A DNA stretch of 64,000 nt from Dreissena polymorpha (Eukaryota; Mollusca; Bivalvia; Myida; Dreissenidae): NCBI RefSeq assembly GCF_020536995.1, contig NC_068356.1, positions 85,570,961 to 85,634,960 on the forward strand. The letters run 5' to 3'. The translations under genes were made by a program, and so were the position numbers. This document shows, piece after piece, positions 13,027 to 24,107 of this stretch (positions are counted from its first letter, which is position 1; the number at the start of each line of letters is the position of its first letter). The notes below the pieces were generated by a model. The model was not told the DNA's origin, searched no databases, and saw only the letters and a program-made list of their open reading frames with translations.

Positions 13027-13587
13027 AATATAATATTGGAAATACTTTTATTTAAACAAATTGAAGCATTTGTAAGCAAAACAACAACAAGAATCTCATG
13101 TGACGTCATTTTCAGTGACAAAACACATCAGTTTCAGTTCAATTTTCTGGTTATAAGGAAATGTCGGATGTTATGGTAAAGTATTTTTTTTTTTTTTTTT
13201 AACAGTCAATAATTTATTATTTTTAAAGCATTGAACGAATCAAAAACGTATTTTGGATTGTGTGTTTGTCATGCATTATTGTAAACTTTGAATTCAATAA
13301 AATAATGTGTTTTAATATAAGTTTCAATAAGGCCATAGAAAATAAATTCCTAGATTCTCATCCCCGCCCGCCCATCGAAAATCGTCCCGACCGAACAGTT
13401 TTTATTTTGAAAAATAAATCCGTAAAAAATCGAGCCGCAAAATACTGAGGACGAAACGGCTGAATGAGTACAATATTTAATAGCGAATTGCGAATCGGCA
13501 ACTCAATGTGTCCGAGACACTTATCGATTTTTAACAGCGCACGAGCTTCGTCTGAAATTTAAGTTATCGAGCGAAAACAACAACAAA

Positions 13588-13914
13588 ATGTTTCTTATTT
13601 TGAGGTGTAGAAACGGCGTTACAACCGTCAAAGATTGGTATGGGGTGTCAAAATGTATAGAAACTTTAACTCTCGCGGACCTGTACAATGAGTTCATTTG
13701 TGGTTCGCATGATCAAGCCCCATTGAAAGTTGACCACCCTAAAAACGCCTGTACTTTCGTTGGCCAAAATAAATTAGAATTGACACCCGATGTTACAGTT
13801 AGTCAAACTGTCGGCTGTCTAGTTAATTGTATTGACTTAAGTATTGGAGACACCCCTGAAACTTCCCAGATTAAATTTGTATCGTCTTCATTCTTGACAT
13901 CTTCATCCAATTAA
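13588..13914 (+). CDS. Unassigned 108-codon ORF or first exon
   Basis: Open frame from a start in good context (AACAACAACAAAATG) to a TAA at 13912-13914. It encodes MFLILRCRNGVTTVKDWYGV and continues with several Cys residues and an acidic/Thr-Ser-rich tail; there is no signal peptide or membrane segment I would trust. The upstream 200 bp is richer in CpG than its surroundings and has no repeat signature, as expected of a promoter. I do not recognise the family. It could be a small single-exon gene, a first exon read through its donor, or chance. No poly(A) context decides this. Confidence 0.35.
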   Translation: MFLILRCRNGVTTVKDWYGVSKCIETLTLADLYNEFICGSHDQAPLKVDHPKNACTFVGQNKLELTPDVTVSQTVGCLVNCIDLSIGDTPETSQIKFVSSSFLTSSSN

Positions 13915-14283
13915 TACAAACTGAACTTGAAATAGTAAATGCTGTCTATTGAATGCATACCATGTTTTGATCAATGATATCTAGTTATACTGAAAAAATA
14001 ATGTAAAGGGTTCTGTTACAGATTTGTATTTTCTTTAATACTTTGTCTAGCCAATGTTTTGTGTAGTAAATGTTTTATTGAATAATATGTCATAATATGT
14101 TTAACATGATATTAAAAGGGTAAAATAAAATACAATAGTCAAATTTTGATAATATATTTCTTTTATTCTATTGAATTGTGCATACATACATACATATAGG
14201 CGTTATGCATATAAGCCAACAAATACTGGAACATTTCATTACTTATATATAGGTCCAACACATAAAATGAATTATAAGAAATA
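13915..14283. other. No gene seen
   Basis: AT-rich stretch with a short ACAT/CATA repeat at about 14182-14200. Confidence 0.5.
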
Positions 14284-16032
14284 ACAAGAGGGCCTGAAAG
14301 GCCCAAAGTCGCTCACCTGAGATAACAAGATATTATTGGGACAAATCTTCTGACCAAGTTTCACGAAGATCGGAAAATAAATGTGGCCTCTAGAGTGTTA
14401 GCAAGGTTTTACTAAAGCAATATAAGGAAAAATGACCCGCCCCCTGGCAGCCATGTTTTTCAACCCACCGGCATCATTTTTTATCTGATCCAAGATATTA
14501 TCTGGATGAATCCTCTGACCAAGTTTCATGAAGATCGGACAGTAAATGTGGCCTCTAGAGTGTTAACAAGATTTAACTATAGCCATATTAGGAAAAATGC
14601 CCCGCCCCTTGGAAGCCATTTTTTTCAAGCAAACATAATTATTTTCGAACTCATCCAAAATATCATTGAGACCAATCTTCTGACCAAATTTTATGAAGAT
14701 TGGACAATAAATGTGGCCTCTAGAGTGTTAACAAGGTTTTACTATAGCCATATATAGCCATTTAAGGAAAAATGCCCCGCCCCTGGTGGCCATGTTTTTC
14801 AAGCAACCAAAACCGTTTTCGAACTCATCCAAGATATCATTGGGACAAATCTTCTGACCAAGTTTCATGATGATCGGAAAATAAATGTGACCTCTAGAGT
14901 GTTAACAAGGTTTTACTATAGCCATATAAGGAAAATAGCCCCGCCCCCGTGGTGGCGATGTTTTTCAACCAACCGGCATCTTTTTGAACTCGTCCAAGAT
15001 ATTATTGGAATGAATCTTCTGACTAAGTTTCGATCATGAAGAACAGAAAATAAATGTGGCCCTCTAGAGTGTTACTATAGCCTTATATAGCCATATAAGG
15101 AAAAATTCCCCGCCACTTGGCGGCAATGTTTTTCAAGCAAACGTACCCATTTTCGAACTCATTTAAGATATCATTAAGACAAATCTTCTGACCATATTTC
15201 ATCAATATTTGACAATAAATGTGGCCTCTAGAGTGTTAACAAGGTTTTATTATATAAAGCCATATAAAAAAAATGCCCCGCCCCTGCGGCCATGTTTTTA
15301 AACCAACCGGCATCATTTTCAAACTTGTCCAAGATATTATTGTGATGAATCTTCTGACCAAGTTTCATGAAGATTGGACAATAAATGTGGCCTCTAGAGT
15401 GTTAACAAGATTTCACTATAGCCATATATAGCCATATAAGGAAAAATGCCCCGCCCCTTGGCAGCCTTGTTTTTCAAGCAAAGGTTTCCATTTTTAACTC
15501 ATCCAAGATATCAGTGGGACAAATCTTCTGAGCAAGTTTCATGAAGATTGGAAAATAAATGTGGCCTCTAGAGTGTTAACAAGGTTTTACTATAGCCATA
15601 TAAGGAAAAATGCCCCGCCCCCTGGCGGCCATGTTTTTCAACCAACCGGCATCATTTTCGAACTCATCCAAGATATTATTGGGATGAATCTTCTGACCAA
15701 GTTTTATGAAGATCAGACAATACATGTGGCCTTTAGAGTGTTAACAAGATCTTACTATAGCCATATATAGCCATATAAGGAAAAATGCCCCGCCCTTTTG
15801 CAGCCATGTTTTTCAAGCAAATGCAGCCATTTTCGAACTCATCCAAGATATCATTGAAACTAATCTTGTGACCAAATTTCATGAAGATTGGACAATAAAT
15901 GTGGCCTCTAGAGAGTTAACAAGGCAAATGTTGACGCCACACAACGCACGCCGCACAGCGCACAACGGACAATAGACAAAAAGCGATCACAAACGCTAAC
16001 CATGAGCACGTTGTGCTCAGGTGAGCTAAAAA
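14284..16032 (+). repeat. Family F5 tandem-core element, complete-looking
   Basis: Starts ACAAGAGGGCCTGAAAGGCC (a 5' hairpin GGGCC...GGCCC) and CGCTCACCTGAG. About ten units of about 170 bp follow, each with TCTGACCAAGTTTCATGAAG, GTGGCCTCTAGAGTGTTAAC and ATGCCCCGCCCC. Then come a GCACGCCGCACAGCGCAC linker (15930-15985) and a terminal hairpin GAGCACGTTGTGCTC (16004-16018), then GGTGAGCTAAAAATT. Units alternate between two subtypes (CAACCAACCGGCATC versus CAAGCAAACG-type), giving a dimeric period of about 340 bp. A second copy, minus strand, is split at 51789-51894 and 59337-61060. Confidence 0.9.
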
Positions 16033-16194
16033 TTAAAACCCACCCACCCCTATTTTCCCCAAAATTTGGATCAGAAACTAGTTTTTTATTTTCTATGGGC
16101 TAACGGGATGGAAGAATAGAAAATGGAGGTGCATAATGTTTCAACTTTATTTGTAAAGTTAATAACCATTTAACAGTGTAAATGATAAGCACCA

Positions 16195-16700
16195 GGGCCC
16201 TCAATCTGCATTTTTACCACAAAATATCTGTGTACACTTTTTCCCCTTTTTGGGAAAAAATTCCCCTAGAAAAAAACACGCAAAACCCGTAATCAATACG
16301 CCTGTAGACGGGAAATAATACGTTTGAACTTCAACATGTTCAATTTCCATTGACTTGTCATCACAGTTATCTGATGACGCCGATGCCTGTGTATCTGTTT
16401 GGTTTTTATTACGCGAGTCACTGATATTGGCTAATGCTGTTTGTTTGAAGAGAAAATCATTTTTTTTAACGTAGTAATTGTTATTTTTATTGAGCTTTTT
16501 TTCTGAATGAATTTGCGTTTTGAGGCCTTTTATCAACCTGAAACGGTGTACCAGAGGTACTAAAACTTGAACAAGTGTCTTTGCAACTGCAGAAAGATTC
16601 ACCATGTCAAAATAAAGGACCATGTATGTATGTAAAATGGACATGAAATACTTATGGACCAAAAAAAGTTTCACTTCTTTATTATATTGACATTTACTGT
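16195..16700 (-). other. Possible transposon end with 157-codon ORF
   Basis: CAGGGCCCTCAATCTGC at about 16194 resembles a hAT terminus, and inside it an antisense ORF (16201-16674) ends in a Gly/Phe/Lys-rich peptide FFLGEFFPKKGKK. No opposite end or domain was found. It could be the terminal exon of a hAT-derived gene or noise. Confidence 0.25.
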
Positions 16701-17876
16701 ATAATTCATCATTACAATATAGTCTAATTTGAGTCTAAAATATACTTAATTTTAAAAAAAGCAATGAATACAGTTGTTTTGTGAACAAATCAGGGCCATG
16801 TGTCTCCAAGCTTTTTGCCCATACAATTGGTTTAATTAACCAGTGCTATGCTTTCAATTGACCATTCCTTGGGTTCCAAGGAGCTTCCTAACGATTGCAT
16901 AAAAATAAATTATCGTCCACTAGTACATCAATTTTTCTTTTATTATCATTACATGGTTTCAGTTCAGACAAAATAGCGAATATATTTGTTTTTATGCAAA
17001 TCAAAATGTGTAAGTCTAGCCATAAATCTCTGATTTGTTGAAGGATAGATAAATAACAAAAATCTTAATAATTTGAGAATGTTCCAAGGAATGTGCACAA
17101 TTTTGAATTTTAGCTGAACAAACAAAAATATATTGATTCAATTTCATCCATCGATCATGCATACAAATTCTTGTATCCATTCAGTGGTAAATTTGTATCA
17201 TGTAATTGGATCAATTTCTACGCGGATATCATGAATAGAACTGCGTTTTGCACTTGGAATTCATCCATTCATCAGAGAGACATTTAAATCGGAATGTCAC
17301 ACTTCGTTGAACATCAATCTTCCAACATAATGTCTCGATAGTATCAATCTGCGCTGGCCATAAAAGACAAGCCAAGTTCAGTGTCCCTTATGAACCAGTC
17401 TTGAAAAAATTGTTTTCTGAAGACAAAAGCTTTTAATGTTGCAGTGGTGAATATCTGAAATAGCCAATTTGCAAGGGCCTTAGAGCATTTGTTATCTAAG
17501 ATACTGAATAAACTGCAGCATCTTCAAGCATACTATCTTAAAAATTGAGCAGCTTTCAAAACAATATTTCATTCCCTTTCATCAAGTATGCATGCATTGA
17601 TTATTTTCTCAAAAACCCTTGAAAGGAGTTGAGCCTTATATTCAAGCAATAAGAGGAACATAGACCCTCTGTCTCTCACCTCAGACTTAGCCCAATACTG
17701 AACTCTTCTGATCAACTTTTGTGATGTTTTTAAAACCGCATTCAAACTTTGCCTTGGTATAATTAGAAAACCTGATGAAGTTTATATCTTAGCATATTAA
17801 AAGGATGACACTTTTAATACTGACATTAAAAAATAAAACATTAACAGTGATGTAATTCAACAAATTCAGTAGTTGT
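16701..17876. other. No gene seen
   Basis: AT-rich DNA without supported features. Confidence 0.5.
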
Positions 17877-17881
17877 TTGTT

Positions 17882-17999
17882 TTCACATCAAACACATTTC
17901 ATAATCACCTATGTTTGGATGTTTGTCTGTTTGTTTGTATTCACATCAAACACATTTCATAATCACCTATGTTTGGATGTTTGTCTGTTTGATTGTTTT
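17882..17999 (+). repeat. Recent 59-bp tandem duplication
   Basis: Two almost identical copies of a 59-bp segment beginning TCACATCAAACACATTTCAT (17882 and 17941), each ending in a TGTTTGTCTGTTTG run. Near-identity implies a recent slippage event. Confidence 0.85.
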
Positions 18000-18365
18000 T
18001 ACCATTTTGGGAATGGGGCTGGAATTATTTGCATTTGGAAAAATCACGCTGTTATAACTAAAATTGGGAAATTGGTGTTGTTGTTTTTGCTAACAAATTC
18101 TTAAAAAAATGAGAATAAAAGTGTTTTCAATACGATATTTACAAGGTTCACTAGGGTTCAACTAATACAGATGGAAAGGGAGATTCACTTTATGGGAATT
18201 TAAGGCAAACATTTGGGAAAATTTAACACTTTTTGAGATTAAGAATCTTCCGAACTTCAGCCCGAGATCTGACAAAACGCTGTGTGTTATCTCTTATTTT
18301 CACATTTCAAGTAAAAAAAATTAAGGTAGATACCAACGAGTACAACACAATTTCCCAAACACTTA

Positions 18366-18695
18366 ATGTGCAAGCCCTTCTGATGATTTGTCCATTAGAA
18401 AGCAATTCATATGATGAACATAGTAGATAATCTTAATGGAGAGAACCCTTGCTTTTAAAAATATATATATAAATGTATATGGTTACTTCCCTTGCTAAAC
18501 ACACTTCATTTGTATATTTTTTTTGGCAGAACATGGCCTTTTTTTACATGTATTTATTTTTGCAACATGATTTTATTGATACTATGATATTATAAACAAA
18601 CAGTATGGAATGTGAAATGAATTTGAGACTTGTTTAGTTACTCAATAAGCATTTTAATTAAACATGCATCAAAATTAATTGGCATACATTGGCAT
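18366..18695 (+). repeat. Segmental tandem duplication, copy 1
   Basis: About 330 bp matching 18931-19250. Shared stretches include GCAAGCCCTTCT, ATGATTTGTC, TGATACTATGAT and ATTATAAACAAACA. Divergence is moderate (roughly 80% by eye), so the duplication is not recent. Confidence 0.7.
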
Positions 18696-18699
18696 TTAA

Positions 18700-18926
18700 C
18701 TGTTTCTAACTCAGAAGCAAAATGAAAATGCCTATGTGCAAACAGATTAAAACAAAGATCAGCCTGCGAGTAGCTCGCAGTCTGTTCAGGTTTTATGCTG
18801 TTTGCTGCTTATCAGTATATAAGGGTTGGAAATGAAGCCTCTAAAACTTGAATTAAGTAAGAAAGGTCTTTAATTAAATCATACTTTCTCAGGGACTACA
18901 AATGCGTCAAAATACCTGGTAAAGGG
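18700..18926. mobile_element. M2 MITE (TTAA target), copy 2
   Basis: 227 bp flanked by TTAA (18696-18699 and 18927-18930). The right end AAAGGG is intact and the left end is eroded. A central near-palindrome AGCCTGCGAGTAGCTCGCAG and TTTTATGCTGTTTGCTGCTT are the family's inner block. It sits exactly at the junction between the two copies of the surrounding duplication. Confidence 0.7.
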
Positions 18927-18930
18927 TTAA

Positions 18931-19250
18931 TATGCAAGCCCTTCTAATGATTTGTCAATGAAAAAGCAATTTATGAGATGAGAAAAGAAGATAGTCATGG
19001 TGGGAGAGAACCCTGACTTTTTCATAAAAATATAAATGTACATGGTTAATTCCCTTGATATACACACTTGATTTGTATCATTTTGTACAAGACCATATTA
19101 CATGTTGTATTACTGTATTTATTTTTGCACCATGATTTCATTGATACTATGATCTTATAAACAAACAATATGGAATGTGAAAATAATTGTTTTGTTAAAT
19201 AAGCATTTCAATTAAACCATATTCGTCAAAATTAATAGGCATACATTGGC
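18931..19250 (+). repeat. Segmental tandem duplication, copy 2
   Basis: Second copy of the 18366-18695 segment, in the same orientation, starting right after the TTAA of the M2 insertion. Confidence 0.7.
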
Positions 19251-19341
19251 AGTTACATCTGCAGCTTGCTTTTCTTTTTTCAGGGGTTTTAAACAACTTA
19301 TAAAGTTCCATTGGTTATTGCTACACTACTGATTCTGTATT

Positions 19342-20016
19342 CAGGGGTGTCAATTGGCCCAAATTTGAAATCCGGAAAATTAAGCCGTAGGATAAAGGGA
19401 AGAGAGGGCCCAACCCCCCGAGCCCTAGCTTATTGTTCTTTTTTTATAGTCTTTCTAGGTGCAATTTCTGGTGAGTACAATGCGAAATATTATTAACCAA
19501 ACCATCCGTAACACCGCAGGTGTATTTGCCATTCTAAACAAATGATATTAAGAACTTCGAAATGTAATTAACAAACCAGCGTATCCGAAAACGACTGTCC
19601 GAAAACATGTCGCGATACATCATTTGCAAATGAAATAAAATATGCATATCGTTTTACTGCAGAAAATGAAAACCAGTAACCAGTAACCTAGCAAATACGC
19701 AGTCAATATATAATTTGATTAACATATTGTTTTAAAATATGATATTGCAGTGCTTTACTTTGCCAGTGCCTGCTCATGTCAGTGCCAGCCGCTTACCAAT
19801 CAGATATCAATAAATAAAATCGGTACCAAGCGCAATTGTCCGGAATGCCGACGATGCTATAACAATATTCGTTCTGAAATGATCCCGCACTAAAAGAATT
19901 TTGTCCCTAACCCCACCCGCCTTAAACAAACTCATCGGATTTACATTCACCTCAAAATCAACCCTGGACGGCTAAAATCCGGATTTCCGGAATAATCCGG
20001 AAAATTGACACCCCTG
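19342..20016. mobile_element. TIR element with 6-bp flanking duplication
   Basis: 675-bp element with ends CAGGGGTGTCAATT (19342-19355) and AATTGACACCCCTG (20003-20016), a perfect inverted pair extended by ATCCGGAAAATT / TCCGGAAAATT blocks. Identical TGTATT lies on both sides (19336-19341; 20017-20022). CAGGGGTGTC termini are common in hAT, which normally makes 8-bp duplications; 6 bp would fit IS3EU better, or reflect decay of an 8-bp site. The interior shows no transposase. Confidence 0.65.
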
Positions 20017-20557
20017 TGTATTATTTAGTACATTTATATATGACACACTTATATCAAAGCACTTTAAGACTTGTGTGAAATAAAAAAGTCAAACTTTTAT
20101 TAAATGACCTCACAGTGCTAGATGCCACTTCTTTGAAACTTTCAACTTGTAGTTGTAAAAAACACTCCATGGCCTTTTTAAAGAAACTAGACCACAAGTC
20201 ACATTTCAAGATTCACACACATATAATTATATTAAGTTTAAAATGCTGTATAAAATATGACCATGCTGTATACAATATGACCAAAGTGTTTTGTGTTTAT
20301 CATGGCAGTGCTATAGTGTATAACTGTTAAACTATTAATATTTTGACTAGCAGGATTAGTGCAATAATGTGACACTCAAAATTCAAAGTGAAGAGTATGT
20401 CTCTTAGATTGTATAGGATTGTACTTTAGCATTGCAAGGGACAAAACTATTTCAATAATGCACTTGTGGTCTAGTTCATAACAAAAAATTCACTGTAGAA
20501 TACCGCAGTCGTCGAAATTCGCACTAGTCTGACAGCAAAAAACTAGTATTTTTTCTT

Positions 20558-20610
20558 TCGGGCTTGTAGGAAATCAAATATTACAAGCCGGACGTGCTTG
20601 TACAATTCAT
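20558..20610 (+). repeat. Direct repeat, left copy
   Basis: TTCGGGCTTGTAGGAAATC...ACAAGCCGGACGTGCTTGTA. A diverged direct copy lies at 21255-21312. The two bracket the candidate exons at 20828 and 21093. Confidence 0.45.
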
Positions 20611-20827
20611 TAAACAGAAAACGAGTTCCACTTTCATTTTCAATATTTGTAAACAAAGTTTTGAGCCGCTTAAATCAACAGCCGCTTATGTTTTAACACA
20701 CTGCGCACATGTGCTGGGCAATCAGCCGATAATTGGATTACTGCCCATAAAGCGCATGGTTTTGTGATTCCCGGATTACTATTATGTAAAATAAATGTTT
20801 TGCGTTGCGTTCGGGACACACGGAGTA

Positions 20828-21182
20828 ATGGCCGAACAGTTGTCATTCAAGTACGTCGTTGAGGAATGCAAATCTGAGTTAACTGTGATTGACGCATTTG
20901 TCAACTGGCTTTTTGTAGAATAACCTGGCACTTAATTGCTTATATATTTTCGGGTGGTTCAGGTTTGCTCTCTCTTTCACATGGACATATGGGATAACTT
21001 TCTGCTAATTGTTTACCTTAACTTTATGTATATATTTATAATTGTGATTTGATTGAAATCCGTGTGTGAAATTAATTTCTTCTTATTTCAGGATCCGAAA
21101 GAGGCTGGCTCAGATGACGAGGAAGCTAACTTGGATGAGGATGAAACTAATACGAGATTTGTATTTTTTTCTAAAGATTGAA
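20828..21182 (+). CDS. Candidate small spliced gene fragment
   Basis: A start MAEQLSFKYVVEECKSELTV (20828 on; open for 31 codons) lies 240 bp before a possible last exon with acceptor TTCTTATTTCAG and acidic tail DPKEAGSDDEEANLDEDETN, closing with a stop and an AATAAA (about 21180). Both pieces look like coding sequence by composition, but the joining phase is uncertain and no family is recognised. They could be unrelated exons of a gene reaching outside, or a retained transposon exon pair. Confidence 0.22.
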
Positions 21183-21254
21183 TAAATGAATGCTTCTTTG
21201 GATGTTTTATGTTATGTTTATCTGCATTTTTAACAAAAATGTTTGGGCATGTAA

Positions 21255-21312
21255 AATCTAACTCGGGCTTGTTCAAATTCCCATAGTTCTAGCCCGACTT
21301 GCTTGTAGATTT
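21255..21312 (+). repeat. Direct repeat, right copy
   Basis: ACTCGGGCTTGTTCAAATTC followed by TAGCCCGACTTGCTTGTAGA, a diverged match to 20558-20610 in the same orientation. Confidence 0.45.
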
Positions 21313-21386
21313 AAATCTCCATTTCAATGACTGATACCGTAAAATCGTTGTTAGGCTGGTAAGTAAAACCATATTTAACCCTTGAA

Positions 21387-22217
21387 ATGCGTAAGCTCTT
21401 CTATAATGGTTATATCTCACCTATATCCGACTACGCATGCGTTACCTGGAGTTCAGCAGCCAAAACGGAAATTAATAGAATAGTCAAAATACAAAAGCGT
21501 TGTGGTGCACATATTTTAAATAAAAAGTACAACACTAATTCAAAAACACTATTTAAAGATCTAAAATGGTTGACTTTCGAACAGCGTAATCACTATTTCA
21601 TGTCAGTTATTGTATTTAAAGCATTTCACAATCAAACCCCAACATACATACGTGACCTTTTGACACCTTCACAAAATATTCACTATAACTTGCGATCTTG
21701 CGAAAAGGGGGATTTAAAGCTAGTGCGAATACCCAAAACAAACTATTTCAAACAATCGTTTGAATTTTCTAGCAAAACAATTTGGAATTCGTTACCCCAA
21801 TCTATACGTCAAACAAACAATTTAATTACATTTAAGAAAAAATTAAAAGCTTATCTTTCTTCCACACTTTATGAAATAAACTGAACATGCTTCATGTTGT
21901 TTTAGTAAATAACATTAGTTTAATGTTTAAATACTGTTCTTGCATAAATGGTTATTGTAGTTTTATGTCTGTCATTTTTTTTTTTTTTTTTATAATATAT
22001 CATTATATGTGTATGCATATATGATTCTTTATGTTTTGTTCTTATTGCTCAAGATGAAATATGATGTATTTGTTGTAAATTGTATCTTGTTAGAAGACCT
22101 TGTTGAAAATAAGAAATGTATTATATAAATTGCATATTATGGAATTTCATCTGATGTATTTCTTAACAAGTCTATCTTCTTTAAATAAAGATTTTATTAT
22201 TATTATTATTATTATTA
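21387..22217 (+). mobile_element. 5'-truncated LINE, ORF2 C-terminus and 3' end
   Basis: An open frame of 165 codons (21387-21884) encodes the post-RT C-terminal region of a non-LTR retrotransposon ORF2: YISPISDYACVTWSS, RIVKIQKRC, TFEQRNHYFMSVIVFKAFHN, YNLRS and a final NSLPQSIRQTNNLITFKKKL motif. These are typical of CR1/L2/Daphne-like LINEs (the product is a reverse transcriptase/endonuclease). A 3' UTR of about 300 bp ends in TTAAATAAAGATTTTATT and an ATT microsatellite tail (22190-22217), as expected for target-primed insertion. Endonuclease and RT domains are absent, so the copy is dead on arrival. The frame is still open, so it is fairly young. Confidence 0.85.
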
Positions 22218-22339
22218 TGATCAGGATCCTTTTTAGCTAAAGAAACTTCAGCGTACAGTTGATATAGTATTGACAGACCTGTTTAAAGTCGCGCCAGTCA
22301 AAAATCATAAAAAGCGAAATTTAAAGTTATGCTAGATTG

Positions 22340-22686
22340 GTTACCTCGCCTTATCTATCACATACTCTCTATACTGGGATCGGTACAAGCTAGTGCATAG
22401 AGCTCTTTGTTGTGTCATATTGTCTGTCTATCAGTCTTCAGACAATCTTTACTTGCTAATGACACGTTCTTTTAAGATGTTAATAAATGTGTTAATACAT
22501 TCTTTTGATACTAAATATAATATTTTTTAAATATTATTTAGGTGTTGTTGTTTTTTTTAGTTTCTTTTCGATTTATTGACTAAACAAGTCTCGTTATCCA
22601 TATGTTTTGCGTTAGCTGTAACCAAATGCTTTTGCCTACCAATGGATTGTGCATGCGCGAAAAATCGGGAATCAAAACAATAACAA
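22340..22686 (-). mobile_element. Fragment of transposon family A
   Basis: Inverted match to the left end of element A (51914-52260). Shared stretches in order are GTGCATAG, AGTCTTCAGAC, GCTAATGAC, TTTAGGTGTT, ATTGACTAAACA, GCTTTTGCCTACCA, GCATGCGCGAAAA and AATCAAAACAATAACAA. The terminal TGAACTGGTC is displaced to 24096-24105 by the F3 element. Confidence 0.75.
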
Positions 22687-24095
22687 CTAGAGCTTTGTCA
22701 TAGACGTGACGAACACCCCCACATGCTGCATTGACACATAATATTTTGCATGTCATCTTCACAAAAAACAGCGGGCACCATGCTCAATTTGTAAAACGCA
22801 CTAAGTGACCCCCTGATCTATTTTTTGACCCAGAAAGGCCCATGTTCTAACTTGGCCTTAAGATCATCTCCATAAAACTTCTGACCAAGTTTGGTGAAGA
22901 TCGGATGTAAACTACTTGAATTAGAGAGTGGACACCATGCTGAATGTTAAAAAACACACTAAGTGACCCTGTCACCTAGTTTTAGGCCCGGAATGACCCA
23001 TGTTCAAACTTGTCCTAGAGATCATTTAGATAAACTTGTGACCAAGTTTGGTGAGGATTGGATGAAAACTACTTGAATTAGAGAGCAGACAACATGGTGA
23101 GGTTAAAAACACACTAAGATACCCTGTGACCTAGTTTTTAACCCGGCAAGACCCATATTCAAACTTGACCTAGACCTCATCTAGATACAACTTCTGACCA
23201 AGTAAGGTGAAGATTGGATGAAAACTACTTGAATTAGAGAGCGGACAACATTGTGATGTTTAAAACGCACTAAGTGACCCCGTGACCTTGTTTTTGACCC
23301 GGCATGACCCATATTCAAACTTGCCCTATACATTATCAAGATACAACATCTGGCCAATTTTGGTGAAGATTTGATAAAAACAACTTGAATTAGAGAGCGG
23401 ACAACATGGTGAGGTTTAAAACACACTAAGTGACCCTGTGACCTAGTTTTTGACCCGGCATGGCCCATGTTCGAACTTGACCTACACATCATCTAGTTAC
23501 AACTTCTGACCAAGTGTGGTGAAGATCGGATTTAAACTACTTGAAATAGAGAGCGGACACCATGCTCAATGTGTAAAACGTACTAAGTGACCCTAGTTTT
23601 TGATCTGGCACGGCCCATGTTCGAACTTGGCCTTCAGATCATCTAGATAAAACTTCTGGCCAAGTTTGGTGAAGATCGGATGAAAACTACTCGAATAAGA
23701 GAGAGGACACCATGCTGAATGTTAAAAAACGCACTTAGTGACCCCGTGACCTAGTTTTTGACCCGGCAAGGCCCATGTTCGAACTTGGCCTTAAGATCAT
23801 CTAGATACAATTTCTGACCAAGTTTGGTGAAGATCGGATGAAAACTCCTTGAATTAGAGAGCGGACAACATGCTGAATGTTTAAAACGCACTAAGTGACC
23901 CCGTGACCTAGTTTTTGACCCGTCAAGGCCCATGTTGGAACTTGGCTTAAACCTCATGTAGACACAACTTCTAACCAAGTTTGGTGAAGATCGGATGAAA
24001 ACTACTTGAATTAGAGAGCGGACACTTAATACGGACCGACCGACAGACAAGTTCAATCCTTTATACCCCCCTAAACTTCGTTTTTGGGGGTATAA
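22687..24095 (+). repeat. Family F3 tandem-core element, complete
   Basis: Begins CTAGAGCTTTGTCATAGACG and has eight units of about 156 bp, each with GAATTAGAGAGCGGAC, GACCCGGCAAGGCCCATGTT and TCTGACCAAGTTTGGTGAAG. It ends with a CGGACCGACCGACAGAC linker and a terminal hairpin TTATACCCCC (24061-24070) / GGGGGTATAA (24086-24095) with inner AAAC-TTCG-GTTT. Both borders are fixed because the element interrupts an A-family copy: AACAA before, TGAACTGGTC after. Because 156 is divisible by three, antisense frames stay open and give repeated spurious peptides. Confidence 0.88.
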
Positions 24096-24107
24096 TGAAC
24101 TGGTCTA
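24096..24107 (-). mobile_element. Terminal remnant of family A copy
   Basis: TGAACTGGTCTA matches the last bases of element A (TGAATTGGTC plus TATA) and continues the fragment at 22340-22686 across the F3 insertion. Confidence 0.65.

Noticed and set aside
23181-24056. Antisense ORFs of about 100 codons with repeated VVRSLIQVVFI peptides
   Set aside because: They follow from the 156-bp F3 unit being divisible by three; stops and frame changes between units argue against coding.
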